A DNA stretch of 64,000 nucleotides from DASPJQ01 sp035299065 (GCA_035299065.1 DATGXI010000002.1:16730-80729), one strand, 5' to 3'; positions 1 through 8,558 are shown, numbered from the stretch's first letter. Numbers and translations: made by a program. The notes: generated by a model from the sequence alone, not told the origin.

Positions 1-273
1 ACTGCTTAACCGGTCAAATAAATTTTTTTCCATTTGCAGGAAAGCAATTTTATTGATCACAACATATTGCTTATTGTCAATAAAGGCTTCGTACCCGTCA
101 AGCGCAATTTTTATTTTTGTCCACTTGCGCCCACGTTCAAGAATGTAAAAATGTTCGCCCAACAACAACTGGGTAACCATTTGGCTGCTGTCAGCCGGCT
201 CTTCACGGCAGGGTACTATGCTAACACTGGCAATGCCGTACAAAGGTGGTTCTATGATTTTTTTTCCGGCCAA
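1..273 (-). CDS. SH3b-domain protein, probable NlpC/P60-type cell-wall peptidase (3' end outside window)
   Basis: The reading frame is open from a TTG directly after the upstream stop to the window edge, 91 codons. The visible part is an SH3b-like domain with the motif YGIASVSIVPCREEP, then SSQMVTQLLLGE and FYILERGRKWTKI. This is the usual N-terminal domain of Bacteroidota C40-family (NlpC/P60) peptidases that cut peptide stems of peptidoglycan. The catalytic Cys-His half would lie beyond base 1 and is not seen, so the peptidase call is inference from the family. The start is uncertain: TTG at 273 abuts the preceding stop, and no ATG is available before the conserved domain. No signal peptide is visible. 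Confidence 0.7.
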   Translation of the reverse strand, partial: MAGKKIIEPPLYGIASVSIVPCREEPADSSQMVTQLLLGEHFYILERGRKWTKIKIALDGYEAFIDNKQYVVINKIAFLQMEKNLFDRLSS

Positions 274-570
274 CTATTCAAATTTAATTGGGTTTTGTAA
301 AAAATCGGTAAAGAATATGGCTACCAAACCAAGAATGAGAATGACAATGCCCATGAAAAAATAAGCTGTACGTTTTTTGTTGTTTGCGTCAAGGCTGTTG
401 GCAAACTTTCGTGATAAACTTCCCAATGGATTAAACGCAGCGCTTCGCAGGCTGGTTTTTTCCTCGTGTTCTTTTGGCCCAAAAAGGAATCGGGCATTGT
501 ACACCGATCCCAGCACAAGTATAATTCCTGAAACAAATAGAAGCGTTAAAAAAATGTAGTTTAAAGCCAT
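274..570 (-). CDS. Small two-helix membrane protein, unknown function
   Basis: A 98-residue protein with a hydrophobic segment at about residues 5-23, a polar middle (about 30-65) rich in Lys, Ser and Glu, and a second hydrophobic segment at about 69-88. It looks like a helical hairpin in the inner membrane with a roughly 45-residue loop. I do not recognise a family. It is read in the same direction as the SH3b gene downstream, whose frame starts right at its stop codon, so the two are probably translated together. Its ATG is immediately preceded by the U-tract of the peroxiredoxin terminator, leaving no room for a separate promoter between them. Confidence 0.6.
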   Translation of the reverse strand: MALNYIFLTLLFVSGIILVLGSVYNARFLFGPKEHEEKTSLRSAAFNPLGSLSRKFANSLDANNKKRTAYFFMGIVILILGLVAIFFTDFLQNPIKFE

Positions 571-571
571 A

Positions 572-609
572 TAAAAAAAGGAGTCCTGACTGGTTTCCCA
601 ATCAGGACT
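572..609 (-). terminator. Intrinsic terminator of the peroxiredoxin gene
   Basis: On the minus strand AGTCCTGATTGG, a GAAA loop and CCAGTCAGGACT form a 12-bp stem with one mismatch, followed by CC and a run of seven T. The T run ends one or two bases before the ATG of the next gene, so downstream expression would depend on read-through. Confidence 0.85.
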
Positions 610-634
610 TAAAATTACAAATTATTTACGTTGG

Positions 635-1267
635 TTAGTGTTTTGCAAGGTACTCAGCTACACCGGCATGCGTGTCTTTTAACGCGCTATCGCCTTTTTT
701 CCAGTCAGCCGGGCAAACTTCACCGTTCTCTTCAAAGTACTGCAATGCATCAACCATACGAAGGGCCTCTTCAACACTGCGTCCCAATGGGAACATGTTT
801 ACCACCTGGTGCATAACCACGCCTTTTTTGTCAATCAGGAATAAACCGCGGTAAGCAATCATTGGTCCTGTTGCAATCAATTCGCCATTGTCGCCATAAT
901 CATACTCGCCAGCCAAAACACCAAATGCATCGGCAACGGTTTTTGAGGTATCGGCAACAATTGGGTACGTTACACCTTTAATTCCGCCATGGTCTTTGCT
1001 CATTTGCAACCAACCCCAATGGCTTTCTTCGGTATCGGTTGAGCAGGCAACAACAGCAACGTTGCGCTTTTCAAACTCACCTAATTTTGCCTGGAATGCG
1101 TGCAATTCGGTTGGACATACAAACGTGAAATCTTTTGGATAAAAGAAAAACAAAACATGTTTTTTGCCAATGAACTGATCCAATGAAAAGTCATCGACAA
1201 CTGAGCCGCCATCAACAACAGCTTTTGCTTTGAATGAAGGGGCTTTTTTTCCTACTAATACTGACAT
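635..1267 (-). CDS. Peroxiredoxin, AhpC/TSA family, typical 2-Cys
   Basis: Thiol peroxidase of 210 residues reducing hydrogen peroxide and organic hydroperoxides in the cytoplasm. The peroxidatic Cys is C51 in FTFVCPTELHAF and the resolving Cys is C185 in GEVCPADW, so it is a typical 2-Cys enzyme resolved across the dimer. The Thr of the active-site PxxxTxxC pattern is present as T48. The C-terminus ends AEYLAKH and lacks the YF motif linked with over-oxidation sensitivity in eukaryotic enzymes. It appears monocistronic: a terminator follows at 572-609, and about 250 bp of non-coding DNA precedes it, including a short inverted repeat at 1306-1334. The start is ATG. Confidence 0.95.
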   Translation of the reverse strand: MSVLVGKKAPSFKAKAVVDGGSVVDDFSLDQFIGKKHVLFFFYPKDFTFVCPTELHAFQAKLGEFEKRNVAVVACSTDTEESHWGWLQMSKDHGGIKGVTYPIVADTSKTVADAFGVLAGEYDYGDNGELIATGPMIAYRGLFLIDKKGVVMHQVVNMFPLGRSVEEALRMVDALQYFEENGEVCPADWKKGDSALKDTHAGVAEYLAKH

Positions 1268-1305
1268 AGTGTAAATAATTTTAAGTTATAGATTTAGTTT
1301 TTGGT

Positions 1306-1334
1306 CTCTAGTCATAAATTTTTAGTCACTAGAG
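1306..1334. repeat. Short inverted repeat upstream of the peroxiredoxin gene
   Basis: CTCTAGT and ACTAGAG form 7-bp arms around an AT-rich spacer, and TAGTCA also occurs twice as a direct repeat. It lies about 40-67 bases upstream of the peroxiredoxin start. It could be an operator or just a dispersed intergenic repeat; nothing in the sequence decides. Confidence 0.4.
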
Positions 1335-1518
1335 GTGAGGGTGTGTGTATGGGGTGCGTGGTTCAAAATTCGGTAACTTTTTATAAGTGCGTTGTAAAGA
1401 CCTTATATTTTTTCTTAACGGCTTAAAAGTAAAGGAATTTTGCAAAATGAACAGCCAACTATTTGAAAACTTTGGCGTTTAACGGGTTATGAAGCCATAA
1501 GCGGCTTATTTTTAGGGT

Positions 1519-2067
1519 ATGAGACTAATTGCCTTTTTATTAACCACGTTTACAGCCAGCTATGTAAATGCCCAGGTTTTAAATGTATATGTAAACGATG
1601 CCGATTACAAGGCCGAGCCCATTAAGTATACCCAGGCCGACACAGCGGAAGGAAAATTGAGGGCCGAATATGTAAATTATCCCGGTGTTGAGGCGTTTAC
1701 TGCCAATTATTACAACGGGTACCGCACTGGTTTTGTCAAATATTATTACCCTGATGGAAAATTAATGATGACCCAGGTGTTTCAAAAAAGCAAAAAGAAT
1801 GGTGAATATACCTTGTATAACCAGCAAGGTGAAATTGTGCAAAAAGGCGTGTATGTAAATAACGTGAAAGACGGTTACTGGAACTGGCGCAAATACCAGT
1901 TTATGGGCAAATACAAAAATGGGTTAAAACACGGTCGCTGGGTGTATATTGTAAACGGTGCCAAACAAACCTACCATTACAAAAAAGGCGTATTGGTCAA
2001 ATCAAAAACGGCATTGCCGGCCTTACCCGATTTTATTTTGAACGATGGGGTAGTGGTTAAGCCTTAA
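1519..2067 (+). CDS. Secreted MORN-repeat protein (YwqK-like)
   Basis: A 182-residue protein with a signal peptide (residues 1-19, ending VNAQ). After about 55 residues it carries MORN-type repeats: YYNGYRTGFVKYYYPDGKL, KSKKNGEYTLYNQQGE, KDGYWNWRKYQFMGK and KNGLKHGRWVYI. Such repeats form an extended beta-meander and are common in Bacteroidota proteins named 'YwqK family antitoxin'. That name comes from a Bacillus protein; nothing here shows a toxin partner. Location is probably periplasm or outer surface. The last 11 bases overlap the 3' end of the convergent protease gene. No target or ligand can be inferred. Confidence 0.75.
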   Translation: MRLIAFLLTTFTASYVNAQVLNVYVNDADYKAEPIKYTQADTAEGKLRAEYVNYPGVEAFTANYYNGYRTGFVKYYYPDGKLMMTQVFQKSKKNGEYTLYNQQGEIVQKGVYVNNVKDGYWNWRKYQFMGKYKNGLKHGRWVYIVNGAKQTYHYKKGVLVKSKTALPALPDFILNDGVVVKP

Positions 2068-3160
2068 CAATAAATACGTAAGACTTAACGGCATTAACCT
2101 GGTCAGGCAATTTTTTTCCTGAAAGTGATGAACGCGGATTCGTTTTAATGTTAATCTCTTTGTTTTTCTCTTTCAGTTTTTCAATGTGATCAAGAATGTA
2201 TTTCATTTTCACACAATACGTTTCACCTTCAGCTTCGTTGTTTTTTGATGATAACAAACCCACCAGTTCACCTTTTTCATTGATGATGGGCGAGCCGCTT
2301 GAACCCGGAGCTGAAATGATGCTGAGCTGGTAAAACATGGTATCGCTTTCATTCCCGCTAAGCGATGAAATGGCACCTTCGGTATAAACAATATCGTCTT
2401 TTGGGTAACCCAGCGTATAAATTTTTTGTGCCAGTGCTACATTTTTATCTGAAATGGAATACGGTGTTTTTTTAGCAGCTTTGAATGCCGGGTCGGTAAT
2501 TTTAAGCAAGGCAAAATCCAGTTTTTCGCTTGAAGAAATAATGGATGCATTGTAAGAAATTACTTTGCCGTCAATTTGTTGCTCAAGGGTAACACCGCGT
2601 TTACGTTTCAATGCGCCTTTAATAAGATGGTAATTGGTAACAACATATCCATCGGCTGTTAACATAAAACCGGTTCCAATAACGTTATTGGTTTTTTTGT
2701 CTACATCGGTACTTAAGGCATCGGCAGTAGCGGCATCCACTTTGTTATCAACCGCATTGATCATTTGGCGGTTTTTGGTGGCCTCGCGGCTTAATTGGGT
2801 AACTTTAGCCTCAAGTTTATTGTCAATGGTATTTCTGAAAGCAAAATGGTAAAGTGAAACGCCTCCAACAGTTATGAGTAATGAAATGCTTGCGGCAGCC
2901 ATAATTGGCCTTAACAGGCTATTTTTCTTTGGCTTTTGAACCGGAAACGACTTATCATCTTCCCATTGTGCCATTTTATTTTTTAACTGTAAACGCTCGT
3001 AATAATTTATAATGCCCTGGCGCACGTCCTGGTGAAATTTTACTTCTCCGGCAATTTTATCATCGGCCACAATCAGCATTTCCAGCTTCTTTGCTTCGTC
3101 AGCATTCAACTGCCCGTCAAGGTATTTTTCAATCTGTAAGGTTAATTCTTCTCGTGTCAT
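2057..3160 (-). CDS. Membrane-anchored trypsin-like serine protease with N-terminal anti-sigma-like region
   Basis: 367 residues from the ATG at 3160 (a TTG nine bases upstream is less likely). Residues 1-45 read like the cytoplasmic head of a Bacteroidota anti-sigma or anti-anti-sigma protein (IEKYLDGQLNADEAKKLE). A single membrane helix lies at about 83-107, then a coiled stretch, then a trypsin-like domain with catalytic residues H178 (TNYH), D215 (LDFALLKI) and S288 (PGSSGSP). The protease would be periplasmic. No PDZ domain follows, unlike DegP/HtrA. It lies 123 bp downstream of a sigma factor on the same strand, so it may sense envelope stress or control that sigma factor. The enzyme call is firm; the regulatory role is inference. 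Confidence 0.8.
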   Translation of the reverse strand: MTREELTLQIEKYLDGQLNADEAKKLEMLIVADDKIAGEVKFHQDVRQGIINYYERLQLKNKMAQWEDDKSFPVQKPKKNSLLRPIMAAASISLLITVGGVSLYHFAFRNTIDNKLEAKVTQLSREATKNRQMINAVDNKVDAATADALSTDVDKKTNNVIGTGFMLTADGYVVTNYHLIKGALKRKRGVTLEQQIDGKVISYNASIISSSEKLDFALLKITDPAFKAAKKTPYSISDKNVALAQKIYTLGYPKDDIVYTEGAISSLSGNESDTMFYQLSIISAPGSSGSPIINEKGELVGLLSSKNNEAEGETYCVKMKYILDHIEKLKEKNKEINIKTNPRSSLSGKKLPDQVNAVKSYVFIVKA

Positions 3161-3283
3161 TCTAAACAATTATCAATATACAATTATCAATTTTTTATTT
3201 CGTTCAATGTGGCAACCAGTACGTGTTATTCGTTCTACAGAAAACAAAAAAACGTGGAACGAAAGTGTCTTTCTGCCACGCCC

Positions 3284-3850
3284 TTATTCCCGTCCATTCA
3301 CCAGCACCAGTTTCTTAAACCGGTTAAAGCATTTGTATTTCTGGTTCTTTGCATTATCGCTATTGGTATACCCAAACTTTAAGGCAATTTCGTCCATACT
3401 CATTTTATTGTAAAAGAAGTCTTTTAAAATACTGCAGCAAGGGTCGCCCAATTGTTCAAGTGAACGTTCAATGCTGGTCATAAATCCTTCTTTGGCCACA
3501 TGCGCTTCAACATCTTCTTCCACTTCTTCGGCATCCATGGTTTCTTTTAATTTGATGACACCATCGTAATGCAGTTTGCGCAAACGTTTGTACCATAAAT
3601 TACGCGCCACCGAGTATAAATACGTGGGTATAGCACACGTCAGTTGAAAATCATCCTGTTTTAATTTTTCATAAAACACAATGAAGGTTTCTTGGTATAT
3701 GTCCCGCGCATCCTCCTCGTCACCGTGATTTGAAAGAACCAATTTAAGCACCAACGGAAAATTCTCTTTATAGATTTTCCGGTACAAAAACTCGTTTCCG
3801 AGCTTTAGCTGAGCTATTTCATCATCAGCGCTAATAGTGTGGTTTTGCAT
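3284..3850 (-). CDS. RNA polymerase sigma-70 family (ECF) sigma factor
   Basis: 188 residues from ATG at 3850 (a TTG at 3859 is an alternative). Region 2 is visible as EEDARDIYQETFIVFYEKL with the DNA-melting segment SVARNLWYKRLRK. Region 4 at the C-terminus is MSMDEIALKFGYTNSDNAKNQKYKCFNRFKKLV, a helix-turn-helix reading the -35/-33 element. It is followed on the same strand by the membrane protease, in the position where an anti-sigma factor gene usually lies. Between regions 2 and 4 there is a very acidic stretch around residues 105-118 (EEVEEDVEAH). Confidence 0.9.
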   Translation of the reverse strand: MQNHTISADDEIAQLKLGNEFLYRKIYKENFPLVLKLVLSNHGDEEDARDIYQETFIVFYEKLKQDDFQLTCAIPTYLYSVARNLWYKRLRKLHYDGVIKLKETMDAEEVEEDVEAHVAKEGFMTSIERSLEQLGDPCCSILKDFFYNKMSMDEIALKFGYTNSDNAKNQKYKCFNRFKKLVLVNGRE

Positions 3851-4053
3851 GTTAACCAATAGTTTATTCCAAAAGTAGGAAAAAGTAACCCGTTTCCTGT
3901 ATTTATTTAGCTAAAAATCTATAAATGAGGGCGTAGTGAGCTTTAAAGGCCCTTTGATGGTTTTGGTATATGTTGACATATTGGCCCCGATGTTAATTCT
4001 ATTGTAACCCTTTCCGCATTTTCCATTTTAATTTAGGCGACTTAAATGTTATC

Positions 4054-4902
4054 ATGGAAAATTTAAAACTTTTATGTACCCAGGTAAGGCGTGACATAGT
4101 TCGCATGGTGTCGGCTGTGCAAAGTGGTCACCCGGGCGGCTCACTTGGATGTGTTGAATATTTTGTTGCGCTTTATTTTAAAGTAATGAAGCATGACCCA
4201 AAGAATTTTACCATGGATGGTAAAGGCGATGATGTGTTTTTTCTTTCAAACGGTCATATTTCACCGGTGTGGTACAGTGTGCTTGCCCGCAATGGATATT
4301 TCCCCGTAAGTGAATTGGCAACATTTCGCAAACTGGATAGCCGTTTACAGGGGCACCCGGCAACTGCCGAACATTTGGAAGGTATTCGCATGGCAAGCGG
4401 CTCATTGGGGCAAGGCTTATCCGCTGCCATTGGCGCAGCCATTACAAAAAAGTTAAACAAAGAAAATACATACGTTTTCAGTTTACATGGCGATGGTGAG
4501 TTGCAGGAAGGTCAAATTTGGGAAGCGGCCATGTATGCAGCACACAATAAAATTGATAACCTTATTTCAACCATTGATTATAACGGAAGGCAAATTGATG
4601 GCGATGTGGACAATGTATTGTCGCTTGGCGATATAAAAGGTAAATGGCATGCTTTTGGCTGGCAGGTGCTTGAGATGGATGGAAACAACCTGGAGGAAGT
4701 GATAAATACCCTTAATCACGCAAAAACATTGACCGGTAAAGGAAAACCAATCATGATCATTATGAAAACCGAAATGGGAATGGGTGTTGACTATATGATG
4801 GGCACACATAAATGGCATGGTTCACCGCCAAACAAAGAACAAACCGAAAAAGCATTGGCGCAGTTGATACTTGACGGATTGGAAGAACAGGGAGATTATT
4901 AA
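4054..4902 (+). CDS. Transketolase, N-terminal subunit (thiamine diphosphate-binding half)
   Basis: 282 residues, matching the PP domain of transketolase (E. coli enzyme about 660 residues in one chain). Visible motifs are SGHPGGSLGCVEYFVALYF near residue 25, GSLGQGLSAAIGAA near 115, and the ThDP/Mg motif HGDGELQEGQIWEAA followed by DYNGRQIDG. It transfers two-carbon ketol units in the non-oxidative pentose phosphate pathway, with the C-terminal subunit encoded at 6384. Split transketolases are normal in many bacteria and archaea, so this is not a frameshift. The unusual point is the VWA gene inserted between the two halves. Confidence 0.93.
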   Translation: MENLKLLCTQVRRDIVRMVSAVQSGHPGGSLGCVEYFVALYFKVMKHDPKNFTMDGKGDDVFFLSNGHISPVWYSVLARNGYFPVSELATFRKLDSRLQGHPATAEHLEGIRMASGSLGQGLSAAIGAAITKKLNKENTYVFSLHGDGELQEGQIWEAAMYAAHNKIDNLISTIDYNGRQIDGDVDNVLSLGDIKGKWHAFGWQVLEMDGNNLEEVINTLNHAKTLTGKGKPIMIIMKTEMGMGVDYMMGTHKWHGSPPNKEQTEKALAQLILDGLEEQGDY

Positions 4903-4999
4903 GAATGATTGTTGAAGGCAGAAGTAAGATTAAACACGAACAGATAGATAAAGCCTGCCTGGTTAATCAAACTTCTGAAATCATATATCTAAAATAGAA

Positions 5000-6376
5000 A
5001 TGAAATTTAAAGCAATCATATTGTCTTTTTTTCTTGCAGCGTTTTCTGTGAGTTCCTCATTTGCACAACCGCAAAAGCGTCTTACACGCATGCTTATTAT
5101 TTTTGATTTTTCCAATTCAATGAACGCAACCTGGGAAACAAGCTCACGCATTACCATTGCAAAACGATTGATCGGAAACGCCATTGATTCACTCAAGAAC
5201 ATAAAAGACCTGGAAATTGCCTTGCGTTTATACGGGCATCAAACACCGTTGCGCCCCGATTTTCAGGATTGCCAGGATTCAAAACTTGAGGTTCCATTTG
5301 GGCCCGGAAACCACCAGGAAATTCGCAATAAAATAACCAGCAATTACCCAAAAGGCACCACGCCAATTGCCTATTCACTTGAACAGGCCGGAGCCGATTT
5401 TCCCGATTGCAAAGAGTGCAACAATGTAATTATTCTTGTTACCGATGGAATTGAAGCCTGCGATGGTGACCCATGTGCAATTGCCAAAGCTTTGCGCTCA
5501 AAAGGAATTAAGGTAAGGCCGTTTGTAATTGGTGTGGGCATGGACCTTTCATACCTGAACCAACTGGAATGTATTGGAGCCGTATTTGATGCCAACAACG
5601 AAAAAGCATTTGCCAATACATTGAAGGTGGTTATTGACCAGGCCGTGAACAATACAACTGTCCAGTTAAACCTGAATGATATTTATAAAAAACCAACTGA
5701 AACAAATGTAAGCTACACCATTTACGATCAAAAAACGGGTAAAGAGCGTTACAACTATGTGCATACCATGAACAGCGCCAACAGGCCCGATACCATTGCG
5801 CTTGATGCCGTGTCAACCTACAAAGTAGTTGTGAATACCATACCAAAAGTAATGAAGGAAAATATTTTGCTGCAACCAGGCATACATAATGTTATTGAAG
5901 TGGACGCCCCTCAGGGATCACTTGACATTAAAGTAAAAAATCCAGGAAGGTATTCAACCAACTTCAATACCATTGTGCGCAAAAAAGGCGATCTAAATAC
6001 ACTGCACATTCAGCCCGTTGGTACGCCTGAAAAATACCTTGTGGGAACCTATGATATAGAGATATTGACCTTGCCACGCATTTACATTTCAAATCTTGAA
6101 ATAAAACAAAGTGCCGTATTGCCGGTTGAAATTCCAAGTCCAGGTACCGTACGCCTGTCATTTGCAAACCCTGCTTACGGATCAATTATGGTGATTGAAG
6201 ACGGTAAACAAAAATTTGTTTGCAACATAAACAGCGAATTAAAACAACAGGAAATTATACTGCAGCCTGGAAAATATAAATTGATAACACGCGCAAAAAA
6301 GGTGAAAAAAACCAATTATACAGCTGACAGGAATTTCACCATCACATCAAATCAGACCCAAACTATAAACTTGTAA
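5000..6376 (+). CDS. Secreted von Willebrand factor A domain protein
   Basis: 458 residues with a signal peptide (1-22, ending SFAQ). The VWA domain spans about 30-215. Its metal-ion site is complete: D36-x-S38-x-S40 (FDFSNS), T120/T121 in KGTTPIAYSLEQ, and D149 in LVTDG. Residues 220-458 look like beta-rich repeats (for example LQPGIHNVIEVDAPQG and LQPGKYKLITRAK), probably two or three Ig- or PEGA-like modules. Cys pairs (FQDCQDS, CKECNN, ACDGDPC) suggest disulfides and export. It sits between the transketolase subunits, and only 7 bases separate its stop from the tkt C-subunit start, so it is in the same transcript. Its function is unknown and a metabolic link to transketolase is not evident. 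Confidence 0.85.
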   Translation: MKFKAIILSFFLAAFSVSSSFAQPQKRLTRMLIIFDFSNSMNATWETSSRITIAKRLIGNAIDSLKNIKDLEIALRLYGHQTPLRPDFQDCQDSKLEVPFGPGNHQEIRNKITSNYPKGTTPIAYSLEQAGADFPDCKECNNVIILVTDGIEACDGDPCAIAKALRSKGIKVRPFVIGVGMDLSYLNQLECIGAVFDANNEKAFANTLKVVIDQAVNNTTVQLNLNDIYKKPTETNVSYTIYDQKTGKERYNYVHTMNSANRPDTIALDAVSTYKVVVNTIPKVMKENILLQPGIHNVIEVDAPQGSLDIKVKNPGRYSTNFNTIVRKKGDLNTLHIQPVGTPEKYLVGTYDIEILTLPRIYISNLEIKQSAVLPVEIPSPGTVRLSFANPAYGSIMVIEDGKQKFVCNINSELKQQEIILQPGKYKLITRAKKVKKTNYTADRNFTITSNQTQTINL

Positions 6377-6383
6377 TATATAC

Positions 6384-7337
6384 ATGGAACAAATTGTTGT
6401 ACAAAACGAAAAAGACACCCGCAGCGGATTTGGCGAAGGCCTGCTGGAACTTGGCAGGACCAATAAAGAAGTAGTGGCATTGTGTGCCGACTTAACCGGC
6501 TCGCTGAAAATGGATGCGTTTGAAAAGGAATTTCCTGACCGGTTTTTCCAGGTTGGAATTGCCGAGGCAAACATGATTGGCATTGCTGCCGGTATGACCA
6601 TTGGTGGAAAAATTCCGTTCACTGGAACATTTGCCAATTTTTCAACCGGCCGTGTATATGACCAAATACGTCAAAGTGTGGCCTATTCGGAAAAAAATGT
6701 AAAAATTTGTGCATCGCATGCTGGTTTAACGTTGGGCGAAGATGGTGCAACGCACCAGATTTTGGAAGACATTGGTATGATGAAAATGTTGCCGGGAATG
6801 ACTGTGATTAACCCTTGTGACTTTAACCAAACCAAAGCCGCCACCATTGCCATAGCCAGCCATGTTGGGCCTGTGTATTTGCGTTTTGGAAGGCCAAAGG
6901 TGCCCAACTTTACCCCGGCCAATCAAAAATTTGTAATTGGTAAAGCATTAATGCTGCACGAAGGTGTTGATGTAACCATTTTTGCAACCGGCCATATGGT
7001 GTGGAAAGCCATTGAGGCAGCACAGATTTTGCTTCAAAAGGGCATTAACCCTGAAATAATAAATATTCATACCATTAAACCTTTGGACGAAGCCGCAGTC
7101 TTACAATCGGTGAAGAAAACCAAATGTGTGGTTACAGCTGAAGAACACCAAATAGCTGGTGGAATGGGTGAGAGTATAGCGGGTGTATTAACACGCCACT
7201 TACCGGCACCAATTGAATTTGTAGGCGTAAACGATACATTTGGTGAAAGTGGAACCCCTGAGGAGTTGATGAAAAAATACGGATTGGATGCAATTGATAT
7301 TGTGAACGCAGCTCAGCGCGCAATCAGTCGTAAATAA
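6384..7337 (+). CDS. Transketolase, C-terminal subunit
   Basis: 317 residues comprising the pyrimidine-binding domain and the C-terminal domain of transketolase. Visible segments are FFQVGIAEANMIGIAAGM with the catalytic Glu that activates ThDP, GRVYDQIRQSVAYSEKNVKICASHAGLTLGEDGATHQ, and VYLRFGRPK. It should assemble with the N-terminal subunit at 4054. It starts 7 bases after the VWA gene stop, and an ECF sigma factor follows 37 bases downstream. Confidence 0.93.
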   Translation: MEQIVVQNEKDTRSGFGEGLLELGRTNKEVVALCADLTGSLKMDAFEKEFPDRFFQVGIAEANMIGIAAGMTIGGKIPFTGTFANFSTGRVYDQIRQSVAYSEKNVKICASHAGLTLGEDGATHQILEDIGMMKMLPGMTVINPCDFNQTKAATIAIASHVGPVYLRFGRPKVPNFTPANQKFVIGKALMLHEGVDVTIFATGHMVWKAIEAAQILLQKGINPEIINIHTIKPLDEAAVLQSVKKTKCVVTAEEHQIAGGMGESIAGVLTRHLPAPIEFVGVNDTFGESGTPEELMKKYGLDAIDIVNAAQRAISRK

Positions 7338-7374
7338 TCAATCAACCGGGGTTAATCACTCGCCAAACAACTCA

Positions 7375-7923
7375 ATGAGTGAATACAATGATGTGGAATT
7401 ACTGGCAGCTTTTCGCGAAGGTCGCGAGGAGTACGCCTTTACCCTTATTGTAAAAAAATACCAGCAAAAATTGTATTACCACATTCGCAGGATGGTAAAA
7501 AACCATGACGATGCCGATGATGTATTGCAAAATACATTGGTAAAAGTATGGGCCGGACTAAAAAATTTCAGGGAAGAAGCCAATTTATACACCTGGCTGT
7601 ACCGTATAGCCACCAATGAAACCCTTACTTTTTTAGGAAAAAATAAAAATGTACAACTGGTACCGGTTGACAAAAATCCGAATGCAAGAGCCACACACCG
7701 TGATGGCGATGCCAATGTGGTTAGTACGGATGATATTTATAAAAAGCTTGAAATGGCCATAGCCACCCTCCCCGAAAAACAACGCATTGTATTTAATATG
7801 AAGTATTTTGACGAAATGCCGTATGAAAACATGTCGCAAGTGCTTGACACATCGGTTGGTGCGCTAAAAGCCAGCTTTCATCACGCAGTAAAAAAAATTG
7901 AAGAATTTTTAACCGGCAATTAA
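7375..7923 (+). CDS. RNA polymerase sigma-70 family (ECF) sigma factor
   Basis: 182 residues. Region 2 is clear: HDDADDVLQNTLVKVWAGLKNF and LYTWLYRIATNETLTFL. Region 4 is LEMAIATLPEKQRIVFNMKYFDEMPYENMSQVLDTSVGALKASFHHAVKKIEEF. It starts a three-gene same-strand unit with the PxGYF membrane protein (30 bp later) and a Spy-like protein (80 bp later). That is the usual Bacteroidota pattern of an ECF sigma factor with its membrane regulator and an envelope sensor. It could also be transcribed through from the transketolase operon. Confidence 0.93.
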   Translation: MSEYNDVELLAAFREGREEYAFTLIVKKYQQKLYYHIRRMVKNHDDADDVLQNTLVKVWAGLKNFREEANLYTWLYRIATNETLTFLGKNKNVQLVPVDKNPNARATHRDGDANVVSTDDIYKKLEMAIATLPEKQRIVFNMKYFDEMPYENMSQVLDTSVGALKASFHHAVKKIEEFLTGN

Positions 7924-7953
7924 ACTTTAAGCACGTTTAAGTGTCAAAACAGT

Positions 7954-8478
7954 ATGACCCCAGGAGACGAAAATAACGATTGGAAAAAAGAGGCGCCTTT
8001 GTTGGGAGGCCTTTCCAGGAAGGAGCTGCACAAGGCTCCCGATGGTTATTTTGATAACCTGGCCCAAAGGGTTTTGCAGCAAATGAATGAAGCGCCTGTT
8101 TTGTTTAGCCTTGAAAAAAAGGAACTGGTTGAAGTGCCTGAAGGATATTTTGAAAGCGTTGAAACAAAAATTAAAAACATTACAGGAAAAAAAGAAGCCC
8201 CGGTTGTTTCAATACGTACCCGTGTATTGCGTTGGACAGCAGCCGCAGCTTGTATTTGTATAATTGCGGTTGCCGCTTTTATGTTTATGGACCACGAAAA
8301 AGTAAACGGTGCCATTGCGGCTTTGCCTGAAATAAATACAGAAAATGATGCTGCCAATTACCTGGTTGACGAGTTGCATGAAGACGATTTGATTGCCTAC
8401 ATGTCAGAAGAAGAAATGGAGAATGAAAGCAACGAAGTGGTTGATTATTTAATGGAAGATGGCATTGAACTGGAATAG
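7954..8478 (+). CDS. Single-pass membrane protein with duplicated PxGYF motif, putative anti-sigma factor
   Basis: 174 residues. The N-terminal half holds two copies of one module: LSRKELHKAPDGYFDNLAQ (G31-Y32-F33) and LEKKELVEVPEGYFESVET (G64-Y65-F66). A membrane helix follows at about residues 92-110, then an acidic C-terminal tail (EDDLIAYMSEEEMENESNEVVDYLMEDG). PxGYF segments just before a membrane helix are common in Bacteroidota proteins encoded directly after ECF sigma factors. The N-terminus would face the cytoplasm and bind the sigma factor. No zinc-binding HxxxCxxC motif is present. Anti-sigma activity is inference from position and layout. Confidence 0.65.
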   Translation: MTPGDENNDWKKEAPLLGGLSRKELHKAPDGYFDNLAQRVLQQMNEAPVLFSLEKKELVEVPEGYFESVETKIKNITGKKEAPVVSIRTRVLRWTAAAACICIIAVAAFMFMDHEKVNGAIAALPEINTENDAANYLVDELHEDDLIAYMSEEEMENESNEVVDYLMEDGIELE

Positions 8479-8558
8479 AATTGTGTAGTGAGGTATAAAT
8501 ACATGGAAAGTAATAAATGGTTACAAACTGAGCGTTAGCGCTGAAAAGAACAAACGAT

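Noticed and set aside
34..300. 88-residue plus-strand frame at the window start
   Set aside because: It is antisense to the conserved SH3b frame on the minus strand and has no protein-like composition of its own.
4054..7337. Transketolase split by a frameshift or insertion
   Set aside because: The two halves match normal two-subunit transketolases, each with its own start and stop, so the split itself is not a mutation.
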